NCBI GenBank assembly: GCA_012798455.1
Contig: JAAZNC010000049.1
Location: 1 to 64,000, forward strand
DNA: 64,000 nt
Direction of reading: 5' to 3'
Source of the DNA: Chloroflexota bacterium
Lineage (GTDB): Bacteria; Chloroflexota; Anaerolineae; Anaerolineales; Anaerolineaceae
Positions 10,854 through 18,900 of this stretch are shown here, piece by piece. Every line of letters starts with the position of its first letter. Within the stretch, counting starts at the first letter, position 1. Made by a program: the position numbers and the translations under genes. The notes under the pieces are model-generated. The model was given only the letters and a program-made list of their open reading frames with translations. It did not search any database and was not told where the DNA came from.

Positions 10854-11609
10854 ATGCGAAGTTTGAATCCTGAAGAAATAAAACGATATCAGCGCCATTT
10901 ATGCATCCCTGAATTTGGTGAGATGGGACAGCAGAAACTGAAGAAAGCAGCAGTTCTGGTGGTAGGAGCAGGAGGGCTTGGATCGGCGGTGTTGTATTAT
11001 CTAGCAGCAGCCGGAGTAGGACGTTTGGGAATCATGGATGCGGATGTGATCGAGCTTTCAAACTTACAACGGCAGATCCTACATGATAGTGAACATTTGG
11101 GAATGAAGAAAACTGATTCGGCTTTTATACGTCTGCGTGCATTGAACCCGGATATCAAAATAAACCTCTATCCCATGCGTTTCAACAAGGATAACGGGGA
11201 TGAATTAATCCAGGACTATACGATCGTGATGGATGGCACGGATAATTTTGAGACGCGTTTTGTGATCAATGATGCTTGTGTCCGGAATAGGAAGATCTAT
11301 ATTTACGGTGCGATCAACCAGTTCCACGGGCAGGTGAGCGTTTTTGATGCACGGAAAGGACCTTGTTTTCGTTGTCTATATCCAGAGATGCCGCCTGATG
11401 AGATGATCGTATTGAGTAGCGGGGTAGGGGTGGTCGGTGCCGTTCCAGGTATTATAGGTTCGATCGAAGCACTGGAGTGTATCAAGATATTGAGCGGTAT
11501 TGGAAATCCTCTATATGGGCGTATGATCTTGCTGGATGGTGTAGCCATGGATTTCCGCGAAATACAAATTCGCAAGCGGGCAGATTGCCCTATTTGCAGC
11601 AAACAATGA
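10854..11609 (+). CDS. moeB: ThiF/MoeB-family E1-like adenylyltransferase
   Basis: Activates the C-terminal glycine of a ubiquitin-like sulfur carrier (MoaD or ThiS) by adenylation. It shows the nucleotide-binding loop GAGGLGSAVLYYL (about residues 38-50), the MDADVIELSNLQRQILH region, DGTDNFETRF, and two zinc pairs, CFRC near residue 185 and CPIC near the C-terminus. Length (251) matches MoeB/ThiF without the rhodanese extension. No MoaD/ThiS gene lies next to it, so molybdopterin versus thiamine cannot be settled. The PIG-L gene begins 9 bases downstream and looks cotranscribed. Confidence 0.85.
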   Translation: MRSLNPEEIKRYQRHLCIPEFGEMGQQKLKKAAVLVVGAGGLGSAVLYYLAAAGVGRLGIMDADVIELSNLQRQILHDSEHLGMKKTDSAFIRLRALNPDIKINLYPMRFNKDNGDELIQDYTIVMDGTDNFETRFVINDACVRNRKIYIYGAINQFHGQVSVFDARKGPCFRCLYPEMPPDEMIVLSSGVGVVGAVPGIIGSIEALECIKILSGIGNPLYGRMILLDGVAMDFREIQIRKRADCPICSKQ

Positions 11610-11617
11610 GGTAAAGA

Positions 11618-12484
11618 TTGGACAGACAAAAGCGAATTCTGGTAGTCACCGCTCATCCAGACGATGAGACCTTCGGAATGGGTGGTACGATTGCCAAATA
11701 TATTGCGGAAGGCAATCAAGTGACGGTGATATGTGCCACCAAAGGAGAAGTAGGTGAAGCGGATGCGGAACTGTTGGCACAATATCCCTCCATGGCGGCA
11801 TTAAGGGAAGCTGAAATGGATTGTGCCATGCAAGTATTAGGTGTGACCGATGTGCATTTTCTAGGATATCGTGATTCTGGTATGCCCGGAAGTAAAGATA
11901 ATAAACATGTTCAAGCTTTCATTCAGGCACCATTGGAAAAAACTGGTGAGGAAGTAGCTTACTTTCTACGCAAGTTGAAGCCAGAAGTGGTGCTCACTTT
12001 TGATCCAATGGGTGGCTATGGACACCCCGATCATATCCATGCCTATAGAACAGTCGAAAAAGCGCTGGAAATATCTGCAGACCCTACGGTGGAAATAGAA
12101 GGACTCGAACCGTTCATACCTCAAAGAGTATATTTGCATACTTTTCCACGCAAATTCATGCGCCTGATGGTCAAACTGATGCCCTTATTCGGAAAAGATC
12201 CCACCCAATTTGGCAAGAACGGTGATATCAACTTTGTGGAGATCATGAGAGTTGATTTTCCCATTCATTTAAGCATTCGATATACAAAATATGCAGGACA
12301 GCGAGAAAAAGCTTCTGCCTGTTACAAGAGCCAGGGTGGAGATCATCAAAGTGGATATATCATTAGCTGGTTGCAGCGGCTATTTACCTCCAGCGAGGAA
12401 TACATGCAGTATTATCCGGTGCCGCAATCCAAGAAAAAACACCATGATCTATTCTATGATCTGGATTCAATTGATGGTTTCTAA
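11618..12484 (+). CDS. PIG-L family (LmbE-like) deacetylase
   Basis: Zinc-dependent N-acetylglucosaminyl deacetylase superfamily, 288 residues. It has the family motif AHPDDETFGMGG (about residues 13-24) and the third metal ligand in GHPDHIHAY (about 144-152). Relatives deacetylate GlcNAc-inositol or GlcNAc-malate (mycothiol and bacillithiol synthesis) or other amide substrates. The start is a TTG at 11618 preceded by GAGGT, which overlaps the stop codon of the upstream gene. Its last four bases overlap the end of the convergent Ppx/GppA remnant. Confidence 0.82.
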   Translation: MDRQKRILVVTAHPDDETFGMGGTIAKYIAEGNQVTVICATKGEVGEADAELLAQYPSMAALREAEMDCAMQVLGVTDVHFLGYRDSGMPGSKDNKHVQAFIQAPLEKTGEEVAYFLRKLKPEVVLTFDPMGGYGHPDHIHAYRTVEKALEISADPTVEIEGLEPFIPQRVYLHTFPRKFMRLMVKLMPLFGKDPTQFGKNGDINFVEIMRVDFPIHLSIRYTKYAGQREKASACYKSQGGDHQSGYIISWLQRLFTSSEEYMQYYPVPQSKKKHHDLFYDLDSIDGF

Positions 12485-13074
12485 GAAATTTGAATGGAAC
12501 GATCAAGTACGGTTGTTAGGAATTCCGATTTTTCTATTGCCGATGCGATCTCAAGTTTATTCTTTTTGTGGTATCCATCACATTTAAGAGCGATGGCACA
12601 ACCATCGATGACAAGCTTGATCTGTCCCGCTCTGTTAGCGTGGTGGTAATCCAGTCCCTCTGCAATATGCAGGATGCCTGACAGAATACTTACCACATGC
12701 TGCTCACGTATATTCAAAGCCCGATGATGGCTGTGTTGTTCAGAGGGTAATGCTTTGCGATGATAGTGTGCGATATTGACGATGATCAAGCGCTCTTTCG
12801 AACTGAAATGAAGCAGGAGTGTTGAAAGGATGATATGTTGGGCGGTCCTGAGATGTCCTTTTTTGTTCTCAGTACTGCCCCGACATCATACAAAAAAGCA
12901 ACATAAAGCAGAAAGAAATTTTTATTCAGTCTGAAACTGGTTAAATCTCTGAGTGATCAAAAATCTGCAGTGCCAATCCGGTGACTTGGTGAGTATGCTC
13001 TTGTTCATAGACGTAGATTTGTGCCAGATCGAGAATTTCGTTGAAATGATCATATAGGAATTCGGTTAATTATG
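12481..13074 (-). pseudogene. Decayed Ppx/GppA C-terminal HD domain
   Basis: Three frames together spell one Ppx/GppA-type HD domain. The first (from about 13070 to the TAA at 12941) reads EQEHTHQVTGLALQIFD; the second reads FFLLYVAFLYDVGAVLR; the third (to 12481) reads GHLRTAQHIILSTLLLHF, then NIAHYHRKALP and ILHIAEGLD. The frame breaks are near 12941-12950 and at a six-T run, 12859-12864. The N-terminal ASKHA (exopolyphosphatase) half is absent: the upstream frame is closed by a stop near 13075 and the metallophosphoesterase ends at 13095. The 102-residue open stretch at 12481-12789 is only the last part. It is most likely a dying gene; sequencing error in homopolymers could explain one break but not the missing half. 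Confidence 0.8.
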
Positions 13075-13094
13075 ATGCTTTGTTCGATTTATCA

Positions 13095-13871
13095 TCAATG
13101 ATCCTGTGAAAGCTCCTCTAATGCCTGCTCTAAATTTACTCCATTTTTAAACATATAGATAAATTGTGCGGGTAGATTATATGCTTGGAGCTTGTTGATG
13201 AGCGGTGGAAGATCATACGCGATACGAAAATGATTAATCTGGATAAACTTACCGATCGAAAGAATGGCATAGGAAGCACGCGGATCTCCATCGTCTTGGC
13301 GTCCCACACTGCCAGGGTTAATGAAGTTGGAATTCTCAATCTTTTCTTTCCAAAAACGATGAGAGTTGCCAGTAATAATGAAATCAGTGCCAGCTTCGCG
13401 CTGGTTATCTAGCCATTCCTGCCGGGTAGTTAAAGAACCAAGATGTGTCTTTATATTCAACGGGGCGCCATGAGTGAGGTAGAGGGTTTTTCCTGCGAAA
13501 TCCACTTCTCGGAAAAGGGGCAACTGCTGTAAATACTGTAAATTTTCTTCTGATAACCTGTCATGTGCCCATTGAAACGATAGGACGCGCAATGCGTTTT
13601 TCTGCATTTTAAACTTATCTTCTTTTTCTGGGTAATGGAGCACTTTCAGATCATAGTCCCCGATGACCGAAATAATATGATGGGAACGTAGAAAATTGAG
13701 ACACTCATTGGGAAACGGACCGTAACCAAGTGTGTCACCAGCGTTAAGAAAGATGATTACCCCAAATTGAATGGCATGGTGATAAACCGCCTCTAGAGCG
13801 GGTAGATTACCATGAATATCACTTATCAGAGCAATTCGTTGAAAAGAAGGAAATCTGTCAGAATCAGTCAT
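13095..13871 (-). CDS. Calcineurin-like metallophosphoesterase
   Basis: A 258-residue metal-dependent phosphoesterase of the YfcE/phosphodiesterase type. Metal ligands are visible in LISDIHGNLPALEA (D, H), NAGDTLGYGPFPNECL (GD), THGAPLN and ITGNSHRFW (GNSH in place of the usual GHTH), with the closing INPGSVGR. Substrates in this family range from phosphodiesters to nucleotides, so none is assigned. It follows the CHAD gene by 8 bases in the phosphate-linked cluster, which makes a role in phosphate or polyphosphate turnover plausible but unproven. Confidence 0.82.
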   Translation of the reverse strand: MTDSDRFPSFQRIALISDIHGNLPALEAVYHHAIQFGVIIFLNAGDTLGYGPFPNECLNFLRSHHIISVIGDYDLKVLHYPEKEDKFKMQKNALRVLSFQWAHDRLSEENLQYLQQLPLFREVDFAGKTLYLTHGAPLNIKTHLGSLTTRQEWLDNQREAGTDFIITGNSHRFWKEKIENSNFINPGSVGRQDDGDPRASYAILSIGKFIQINHFRIAYDLPPLINKLQAYNLPAQFIYMFKNGVNLEQALEELSQDH

Positions 13872-13879
13872 GGAGTTAA

Positions 13880-14893
13880 TCAGGTATTCGTATTTGATGT
13901 GGTGGGATCAGGAGAAGAATTTGTTCGTTCATTCTCGTCCCGCAGGGTAGCTTGAAAAATCAAATCGCGCAGGTGTGGCCAGATGTCCTGAGAACGCCAG
14001 GTGCGCCATTGTTGTATGAAATGATAATATTTGGATTGCCTTTCCGCATGGCGATTTTCATAGAGGTATTTAATCCCCGGGTTTAGGCGACGCATAACAG
14101 CTGTATTACCATAGTAACGGGCAGTGCGTTGTTTTTCCTTTTCCAGAAAAGCGGGGATGAAAGATAACCACACATCGCAATCACGGATCTCGCCAAGCTG
14201 TTGTTGAACTGACCTCATCACATCAAGGAAAATATCCATCTTCCCTTCATATAGTGGGAGAAAGATCTCCAGAGTGTAACGCAGCTTTTTGGCGGCAATG
14301 CGCATCAAATGCAGTTCATGCACCTTCTCTGGATACTGAATGAAAATTTCATAGTAAAGGAACTGGTCCAGAGTGGTGAGGATGGTGTTGAAAGCCAGTT
14401 GAAATAACTCTTGAGGAAAACAGCTCTGTTCATCTTCGATCACAGCTTTTTGCATGGAGGTACACAAATCATCAAACGCTTTGTCCTTTAGAATATCTGC
14501 TGTGTGTTTTCCAAGTGAGCTTTCAATAGCATTCCGTTTTTGAATCAGGCGTAAATAGATGCGACGGATACCAGCCAGATGATGTCTGTCTTGAATGGTA
14601 TCCAGAAAATGTTCAAGGAAATCGATCTGGACATCCAAATCACGGCTTTTACCGAACTGGCGGGTGATGGTACGCATTCCATCCTGCCATGTTTTGGTTT
14701 TCTTTTTTGAAAAAAGGGTGGAGAAGATATCCAATGCCGTTCGGATGCGACGTGTTGCCACACGCAAATCATGAATATCTTCAATATCATCGTGTGTAAT
14801 AATACCTTTCACAGATTTTTGCAGGCTCTCAAGATTATTAAGGATAATTTTTGCCGCATAGCATTGAATGCGGGTATCTTTATCCTCTTTCAT
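13880..14893 (-). CDS. CHAD-domain protein
   Basis: A 337-residue all-helical CHAD protein. It carries the two family repeats with conserved basic faces: IHDLRVATRRIRTALDIF (about residues 40-57) and LHLMRIAAKKLRYTLEIF (about 194-211). CHAD domains have been shown to bind inorganic polyphosphate through these conserved His, Arg and Lys residues, and are often found near phosphate-regulated genes. There is no CYTH domain attached. The ATG follows GTGAGGATAATCC. It sits between the second TMK-like gene (9 bases away) and the phosphoesterase (8 bases), so it is probably part of one transcript with them. Confidence 0.9.
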   Translation of the reverse strand: MKEDKDTRIQCYAAKIILNNLESLQKSVKGIITHDDIEDIHDLRVATRRIRTALDIFSTLFSKKKTKTWQDGMRTITRQFGKSRDLDVQIDFLEHFLDTIQDRHHLAGIRRIYLRLIQKRNAIESSLGKHTADILKDKAFDDLCTSMQKAVIEDEQSCFPQELFQLAFNTILTTLDQFLYYEIFIQYPEKVHELHLMRIAAKKLRYTLEIFLPLYEGKMDIFLDVMRSVQQQLGEIRDCDVWLSFIPAFLEKEKQRTARYYGNTAVMRRLNPGIKYLYENRHAERQSKYYHFIQQWRTWRSQDIWPHLRDLIFQATLRDENERTNSSPDPTTSNTNT

Positions 14894-14902
14894 GGATTAT
14901 CC

Positions 14903-15613
14903 TCACTTTGGTTCAGCGGGTTTATTGGATGAATTGATTAGCTCTTCAACCAAGGTACGAACATCCTCAAATACCACTTTGGTCGAACGATTCGCATCCA
15001 CAACCTTGAATTTGTACTCGGCTGCCATGGCATCGAATTGTTCAATCATGCAAGTTTGGTATTGTAAGAAACTATCATATAAGTTCTGTTCCTTGATGAG
15101 ATCCATCCCGGATTCCCAGTAGTTGAATCCCCGTCCGTGCACAATTCGGGTGATCAGGGTGGGAATATCTGCTTTCAGATAAATGACCAAATCTGGGATC
15201 AGGGCAAAACCATACACTGCACGTGCCCATTGAGGATCAAGCCCGCGTACCATATCGCGGGCGATGATGGAATAGAAATAACGATCAGAAAGAACATAGA
15301 AACCAGCACGTAATGCTGGAATGATCTGGTTTTCGAGCCGGTCGGCAAAATCAGTCGCATAAAAAAGGCTTAGGGTTGTGGCTGTCAAGGTGTTGCCTTC
15401 TTTGGCTTTATCCAGACCGGGTTGGGTGAGCGGAGAGCGGCGCAACCCGGTATTGGAAACCGCAAAGCTGTTCTTTTCCAGCCATTTTTTCAACATGGTA
15501 ACCTGAGTCGAACGACCAACTCCATCGGTTCCTTCCAGAACGATCAATTTGCCCTTGGATTGTTCCTTCCCCATATAGGGGAAACCATTGCCATAAAATT
15601 TCATTTTAGTCAT
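14903..15613 (-). CDS. Thymidylate-kinase-like P-loop protein, second copy
   Basis: A TMK-fold protein of 236 residues. The P-loop is EGTDGVGRSTQ, with Arg where the Walker A Lys normally stands. Other landmarks are ATDFADRLENQIIPAL, SDRYFYSIIARD and the LID-like region VHGRGFNYWESG. The EPGGT-type dTMP-binding loop of canonical thymidylate kinases is replaced by NTGLRRSPLTQP. I choose the ATG at 15613, with AGGAG five bases ahead; a GTG at 15619 is less likely. The start region overlaps the stop of the first copy, so the two are translationally coupled. Kinase activity is doubtful given the Walker A change; the substrate is unknown. Confidence 0.72.
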   Translation of the reverse strand: MTKMKFYGNGFPYMGKEQSKGKLIVLEGTDGVGRSTQVTMLKKWLEKNSFAVSNTGLRRSPLTQPGLDKAKEGNTLTATTLSLFYATDFADRLENQIIPALRAGFYVLSDRYFYSIIARDMVRGLDPQWARAVYGFALIPDLVIYLKADIPTLITRIVHGRGFNYWESGMDLIKEQNLYDSFLQYQTCMIEQFDAMAAEYKFKVVDANRSTKVVFEDVRTLVEELINSSNKPAEPK

Positions 15614-15615
15614 GA

Positions 15616-16347
15616 TCACTCCTGGCTACTTCCATTCAAGCGTTGCTTCTTTTCATAATTACGGGCGGAAAGAACAGGATTTGGTAATCCTTCCCAACCA
15701 CGCAGCATGGCATTTACCTGACCACGGATCTCTTTTTGCTGTTTTTCAACGGGCAGCTTGGCATCAATGATCTTGAAATTGAATTCCCCTGCCATTTTTT
15801 CATACTCTTCCAATACTCGACCCTGAAAGAGGCGAAAACTGGTGATCTTTTTATCGGATAAACCCAGATCCATGCCAGCTTCGTAAAATTTTATCCTGGA
15901 TCGGGATGCCAGAATACGCTCAACAGCAGTATCGATATCCACCTGAAAGTAAAGTGCAAGGTCGGGTTGGAAAGCAAAGGAATACAGGTTGCGCACCCAT
16001 TTTCGATCAACGCCACGGGCAACGTCACGCGCGAATCCGGTAAATGCATAACGATCAGCAATGACAATCACACCAGCTTCCAGCATGGGTAGCAGGTGAT
16101 TTTCCCAGCGATCGGCAAAATCGGTTGCCTGGATCAGGCTGAAGGTGGTAGGGGTGAAAAGGCGCTGTTTTTTTCCGAGTTTGGTCGTACTTTTTACCAG
16201 AGGGGATGAATTCCATTCGCTGAAATAAACGGATTTCCCCTTATCTTGCAACCATTTGTGTATGAGGTCAATCTGAGTTGATTTACCGCTCCCATCGATA
16301 CCCTCAACAATTATCAACTTTCCTTTAGTGGGGTTTGGTTTTAACAT
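15616..16347 (-). CDS. Thymidylate-kinase-like P-loop protein, first copy
   Basis: A 243-residue TMK-fold protein with an intact Walker A (EGIDGSGKSTQ, about residues 15-25), QATDFADRWENHLLPML, and the DRY motif IADRYAFTGFARD. The dTMP-binding EPGGT loop is replaced by EWNSSPLVKSTTK, so it may not be a true thymidylate kinase. The partner downstream shares the same architecture at clear but moderate identity. It follows the phoU terminator and opens a four-gene group (TMK-like, TMK-like, CHAD, phosphoesterase). It could be a nucleotide kinase, or a phosphotransferase using another donor or acceptor; context hints at phosphate metabolism. Confidence 0.75.
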   Translation of the reverse strand: MLKPNPTKGKLIIVEGIDGSGKSTQIDLIHKWLQDKGKSVYFSEWNSSPLVKSTTKLGKKQRLFTPTTFSLIQATDFADRWENHLLPMLEAGVIVIADRYAFTGFARDVARGVDRKWVRNLYSFAFQPDLALYFQVDIDTAVERILASRSRIKFYEAGMDLGLSDKKITSFRLFQGRVLEEYEKMAGEFNFKIIDAKLPVEKQQKEIRGQVNAMLRGWEGLPNPVLSARNYEKKQRLNGSSQE

Positions 16348-16397
16348 GATCCGATCCGTTCTTCTAGTTTGATTTTATTGTATTGTATATGTTATTT

Positions 16398-16428
16398 AAA
16401 AGAAATTCCATGCTTGAAAGCATGGAAT
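16398..16428 (-). terminator. Terminator after phoU
   Basis: A perfect 9-bp hairpin (arms 16405-16413 and 16420-16428, six-base loop) in the 117-base gap after phoU. On the minus strand it runs into TTTCTTTT, so it is probably an intrinsic terminator of the pst operon, leaving the TMK-like genes with read-through or their own promoter. Confidence 0.75.
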
Positions 16429-16464
16429 AATTGTCTGATTGAGATGGGTGGTTCGTTTGGATTT

Positions 16465-17151
16465 TTAATCACCACCTGCGTCGTTTTCATCGTCACTGCT
16501 GTCCATTTCCATTAGCTCACCAGTAGTAATAAAGAGGGTACGCTCACAAATATTAGTGACGCGGTCGGCAAAACGTTCCAGGTTGTGCCCGATCCATAGA
16601 ATGTTGTTTGCCTGATCGATATTTTCCAGATGTGCAACGGCATCTTCGATGGCTGTGCGGTAGACCTTATTGTAAAGCTGGTCAACGATATCATCTTCCT
16701 GAGGGATAGCAGCAGCCAGATTGGGATTTTGCTCGATAAAGGCACCCAAACCACGGTGCAGCATGCTGACTCCTTGTTCAGCCATCTGCTGAAAATCCCT
16801 GACCGGGATAGCTATATCTGCTTTGCCAATCTTGATATTGATCTTGGCGATCCCTTTGGCGTAATCTGCCATTCTTTCCAGTTCGTTCACCACCAGCAAC
16901 ATGGCTGCCAGCAACCGCAGGTCACGGGCAAAAGGCTGCTGTGTGGCAAGCAGGATGATAATTGCGTTTTCAAGCGCATAGCGTTTTTCATTGATGATGT
17001 TATCTTCGTCATAAATACGCTTGGCTTCTTTCAAATCACGTGTGCGTAGCGTATCCACTGAATCCAGGACTGCTTGCTCCACCATGCTGCCCAAGAGGTA
17101 GATCTCATTTTTTATTTGTGCAAGTTTCGAATCAAGTGTTTCACGCGGCAT
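16465..17151 (-). CDS. phoU: Phosphate transport regulator PhoU
   Basis: A 228-residue protein made of two PhoU helical-bundle repeats. It has the family start (ETLDSKLAQIKNEIYLLGSMVEQAV) and the metal-binding acidic stretches NELERMADYAKGIAK and HNLERFADRVTNICERTLF, one in each repeat. PhoU links PstSCAB to the PhoR kinase and represses the Pho response when phosphate is ample. The gene lies 18 bases behind pstB, the usual arrangement. The C-terminal tail is strongly acidic (DSSDDENDAGGD). Confidence 0.95.
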   Translation of the reverse strand: MPRETLDSKLAQIKNEIYLLGSMVEQAVLDSVDTLRTRDLKEAKRIYDEDNIINEKRYALENAIIILLATQQPFARDLRLLAAMLLVVNELERMADYAKGIAKINIKIGKADIAIPVRDFQQMAEQGVSMLHRGLGAFIEQNPNLAAAIPQEDDIVDQLYNKVYRTAIEDAVAHLENIDQANNILWIGHNLERFADRVTNICERTLFITTGELMEMDSSDDENDAGGD

Positions 17152-17169
17152 TCTTCACCTCTATGTAGT

Positions 17170-17955
17170 CTATCCGAATCGACCGGAAATGTAATCTTCG
17201 GTGATCTTTTCATGTGGATTTGTGAAAATCTGACTGGTACTTCCATATTCAACGATGTAACCAGAGCGGTCGGGATTCATATTGAACACCATCGTATAGT
17301 CAGATGCACGAGCAGCCTGCTGCATATTATGTGTCACTATCACTATTGTATAATCTTTTTTCAGATTTTGGATCAATTCCTCGATTTTGAGAGTTGCAAT
17401 CGGATCCAGAGCGGAGGCAGGCTCATCCATCAGGATAACTTCCGGTTCCACCGCCAGCGCGCGCGCTATGCAAAGGCGTTGTTGCTGCCCACCGGATAAA
17501 GCCAATCCCGATTTATGCAAATCATCTTTTACCTCATCCCATAATGCTGCATCGGTGAGGCTTTTTTCAACAATCTCTTCCAGAATGGCTTTGTTCTTCA
17601 AGCCATGGGCACGCGGACCATAAGCAACGTTGTCAAAAATGGATTTAGGAAAAGGGTTGGGGCGCTGAAATACCATCCCAACGTGTTTACGAAGTTCAAC
17701 CACGTCTTGCTTGTAAATATCTTTATCGTCCATTTTGATCTGACCAGTGGTCTTTACACTGGGAATCAATTCGTTCATGCGGTTAATGGAACGTAAGAAA
17801 GTACTCTTTCCACAGCCAGACGGTCCAATGATGGACGTGATGGCATTTTCGGGGATATCGACGTTTATCTCTTTTAGTGCTTGGAAATCGCCATAAAAGA
17901 GATTGAAATTATGGGCAATGATCTTTGGATTTTCGTCAAATTGTGATGGTTGCAT
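17170..17955 (-). CDS. pstB: Phosphate ABC transporter ATP-binding protein
   Basis: ATPase of the high-affinity phosphate importer. Motifs are Walker [10 protein letters not shown] (about residues 44-52), signature [16 protein letters not shown], Walker [14 protein letters not shown] and the switch His in VTHNM. Length 261 is typical. The [18 protein letters not shown] start is characteristic of PstB. It lies 9 bases after pstA and 18 bases before phoU. Confidence 0.97.
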   Translation of the reverse strand: MQPSQFDENPKIIAHNFNLFYGDFQALKEINVDIPENAITSIIGPSGCGKSTFLRSINRMNELIPSVKTTGQIKMDDKDIYKQDVVELRKHVGMVFQRPNPFPKSIFDNVAYGPRAHGLKNKAILEEIVEKSLTDAALWDEVKDDLHKSGLALSGGQQQRLCIARALAVEPEVILMDEPASALDPIATLKIEELIQNLKKDYTIVIVTHNMQQAARASDYTMVFNMNPDRSGYIVEYGSTSQIFTNPHEKITEDYISGRFG

Positions 17956-17964
17956 TTTTCCTTC

Positions 17965-18900
17965 CTACTTTCCACTCAAACGTTTCTGAAAGTATTTTGA
18001 TGAAAGATTGATCGCTAAATTCAACAGCATGATGATTATGATCAAAATTGCAGCGGTACCAAGAGCTTTGTCAAAAGCTCTCGTTTCCGTGGCGAGCATG
18101 TAAACGTGCAGTGCTAGCGTTCTTCCTGATGATAATAAATTTTGGGGAAGGCGGTAGCTGCCACCAAGTGTAACCCAAAAAATGGCTGTCTCAGATATGA
18201 TTCTACCAACACTCAACACTATTCCGGTGACAATTCCCGGAATTGCGGCTGGCAGCACCACGCCGGTGATCGTCTGCCATTTGGTTGCTCCCAACCCCAG
18301 AGAGCCTTCGCGCAAGGAATCAGGGACAGCCAGGAGCGCTTCTTCTGTGGTGCGGATGATGACCGGTAGTACCATACAGGCTCCACTTAACCCGGCAGAC
18401 AACAAAGAGAATTTGAATTTAAGAAAAGATACGAACACCGCAAAACCAAACAGTCCAAAAATAATGGAAGGAACACCAGCCAAGATCTCTACTCCGGTGC
18501 GAGCCGTTCTGACCAGCCAACGGACGAACTTGCTACGATTCTGGGCTTCGTTGGCATATTCCACAAAATAGATAGCAGCACCAATGCCAAGAGGAGCAGC
18601 AATGGCGATGGTTAATACGACCAGGTAGAGTGTGGTTACGATAGTAGTAGAAATGCCCCCTTCACCTTCAAATCCACCTGCTGGACGGGTTGTGAGGAAC
18701 TCCATATTGATAGTGGGAAAACCTCTGGCAAGCACATACCCGACAATCCAAATCAATGCTCCAATGGAAATGAACCCCATCAGCCACATCAAGGTAAAAG
18801 CAATACTTTGAGATATTTTGCGTCGTTTGAGATTGGGTTTGCGAGCTGCTTTTTCTCTGGCGAGCATCATTTTCTCTTGATTGGTAAGTGTGTGATTCAT
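17965..18900 (-). CDS. pstA: Phosphate ABC transporter permease PstA
   Basis: Inner-membrane permease half of the phosphate importer, 311 residues, about six membrane spans. The BPD-transport EAA loop is visible as EALLAVPDSLREGSLGLGATKWQTI, followed by VVLPAAIPGIVTG. The first basic stretch (KPNLKRRKISQS) precedes transmembrane segment 1. Its ATG overlaps the pstC stop by four bases, implying coupled translation. Confidence 0.96.
   Translation of the reverse strand: MNHTLTNQEKMMLAREKAARKPNLKRRKISQSIAFTLMWLMGFISIGALIWIVGYVLARGFPTINMEFLTTRPAGGFEGEGGISTTIVTTLYLVVLTIAIAAPLGIGAAIYFVEYANEAQNRSKFVRWLVRTARTGVEILAGVPSIIFGLFGFAVFVSFLKFKFSLLSAGLSGACMVLPVIIRTTEEALLAVPDSLREGSLGLGATKWQTITGVVLPAAIPGIVTGIVLSVGRIISETAIFWVTLGGSYRLPQNLLSSGRTLALHVYMLATETRAFDKALGTAAILIIIIMLLNLAINLSSKYFQKRLSGK

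Noticed and set aside
12481-12789. A 102-codon open frame as a stand-alone gene
   Set aside because: It begins at a TTG in the middle of a Ppx/GppA HD domain whose upstream part continues in other frames, so it is the tail of a pseudogene.
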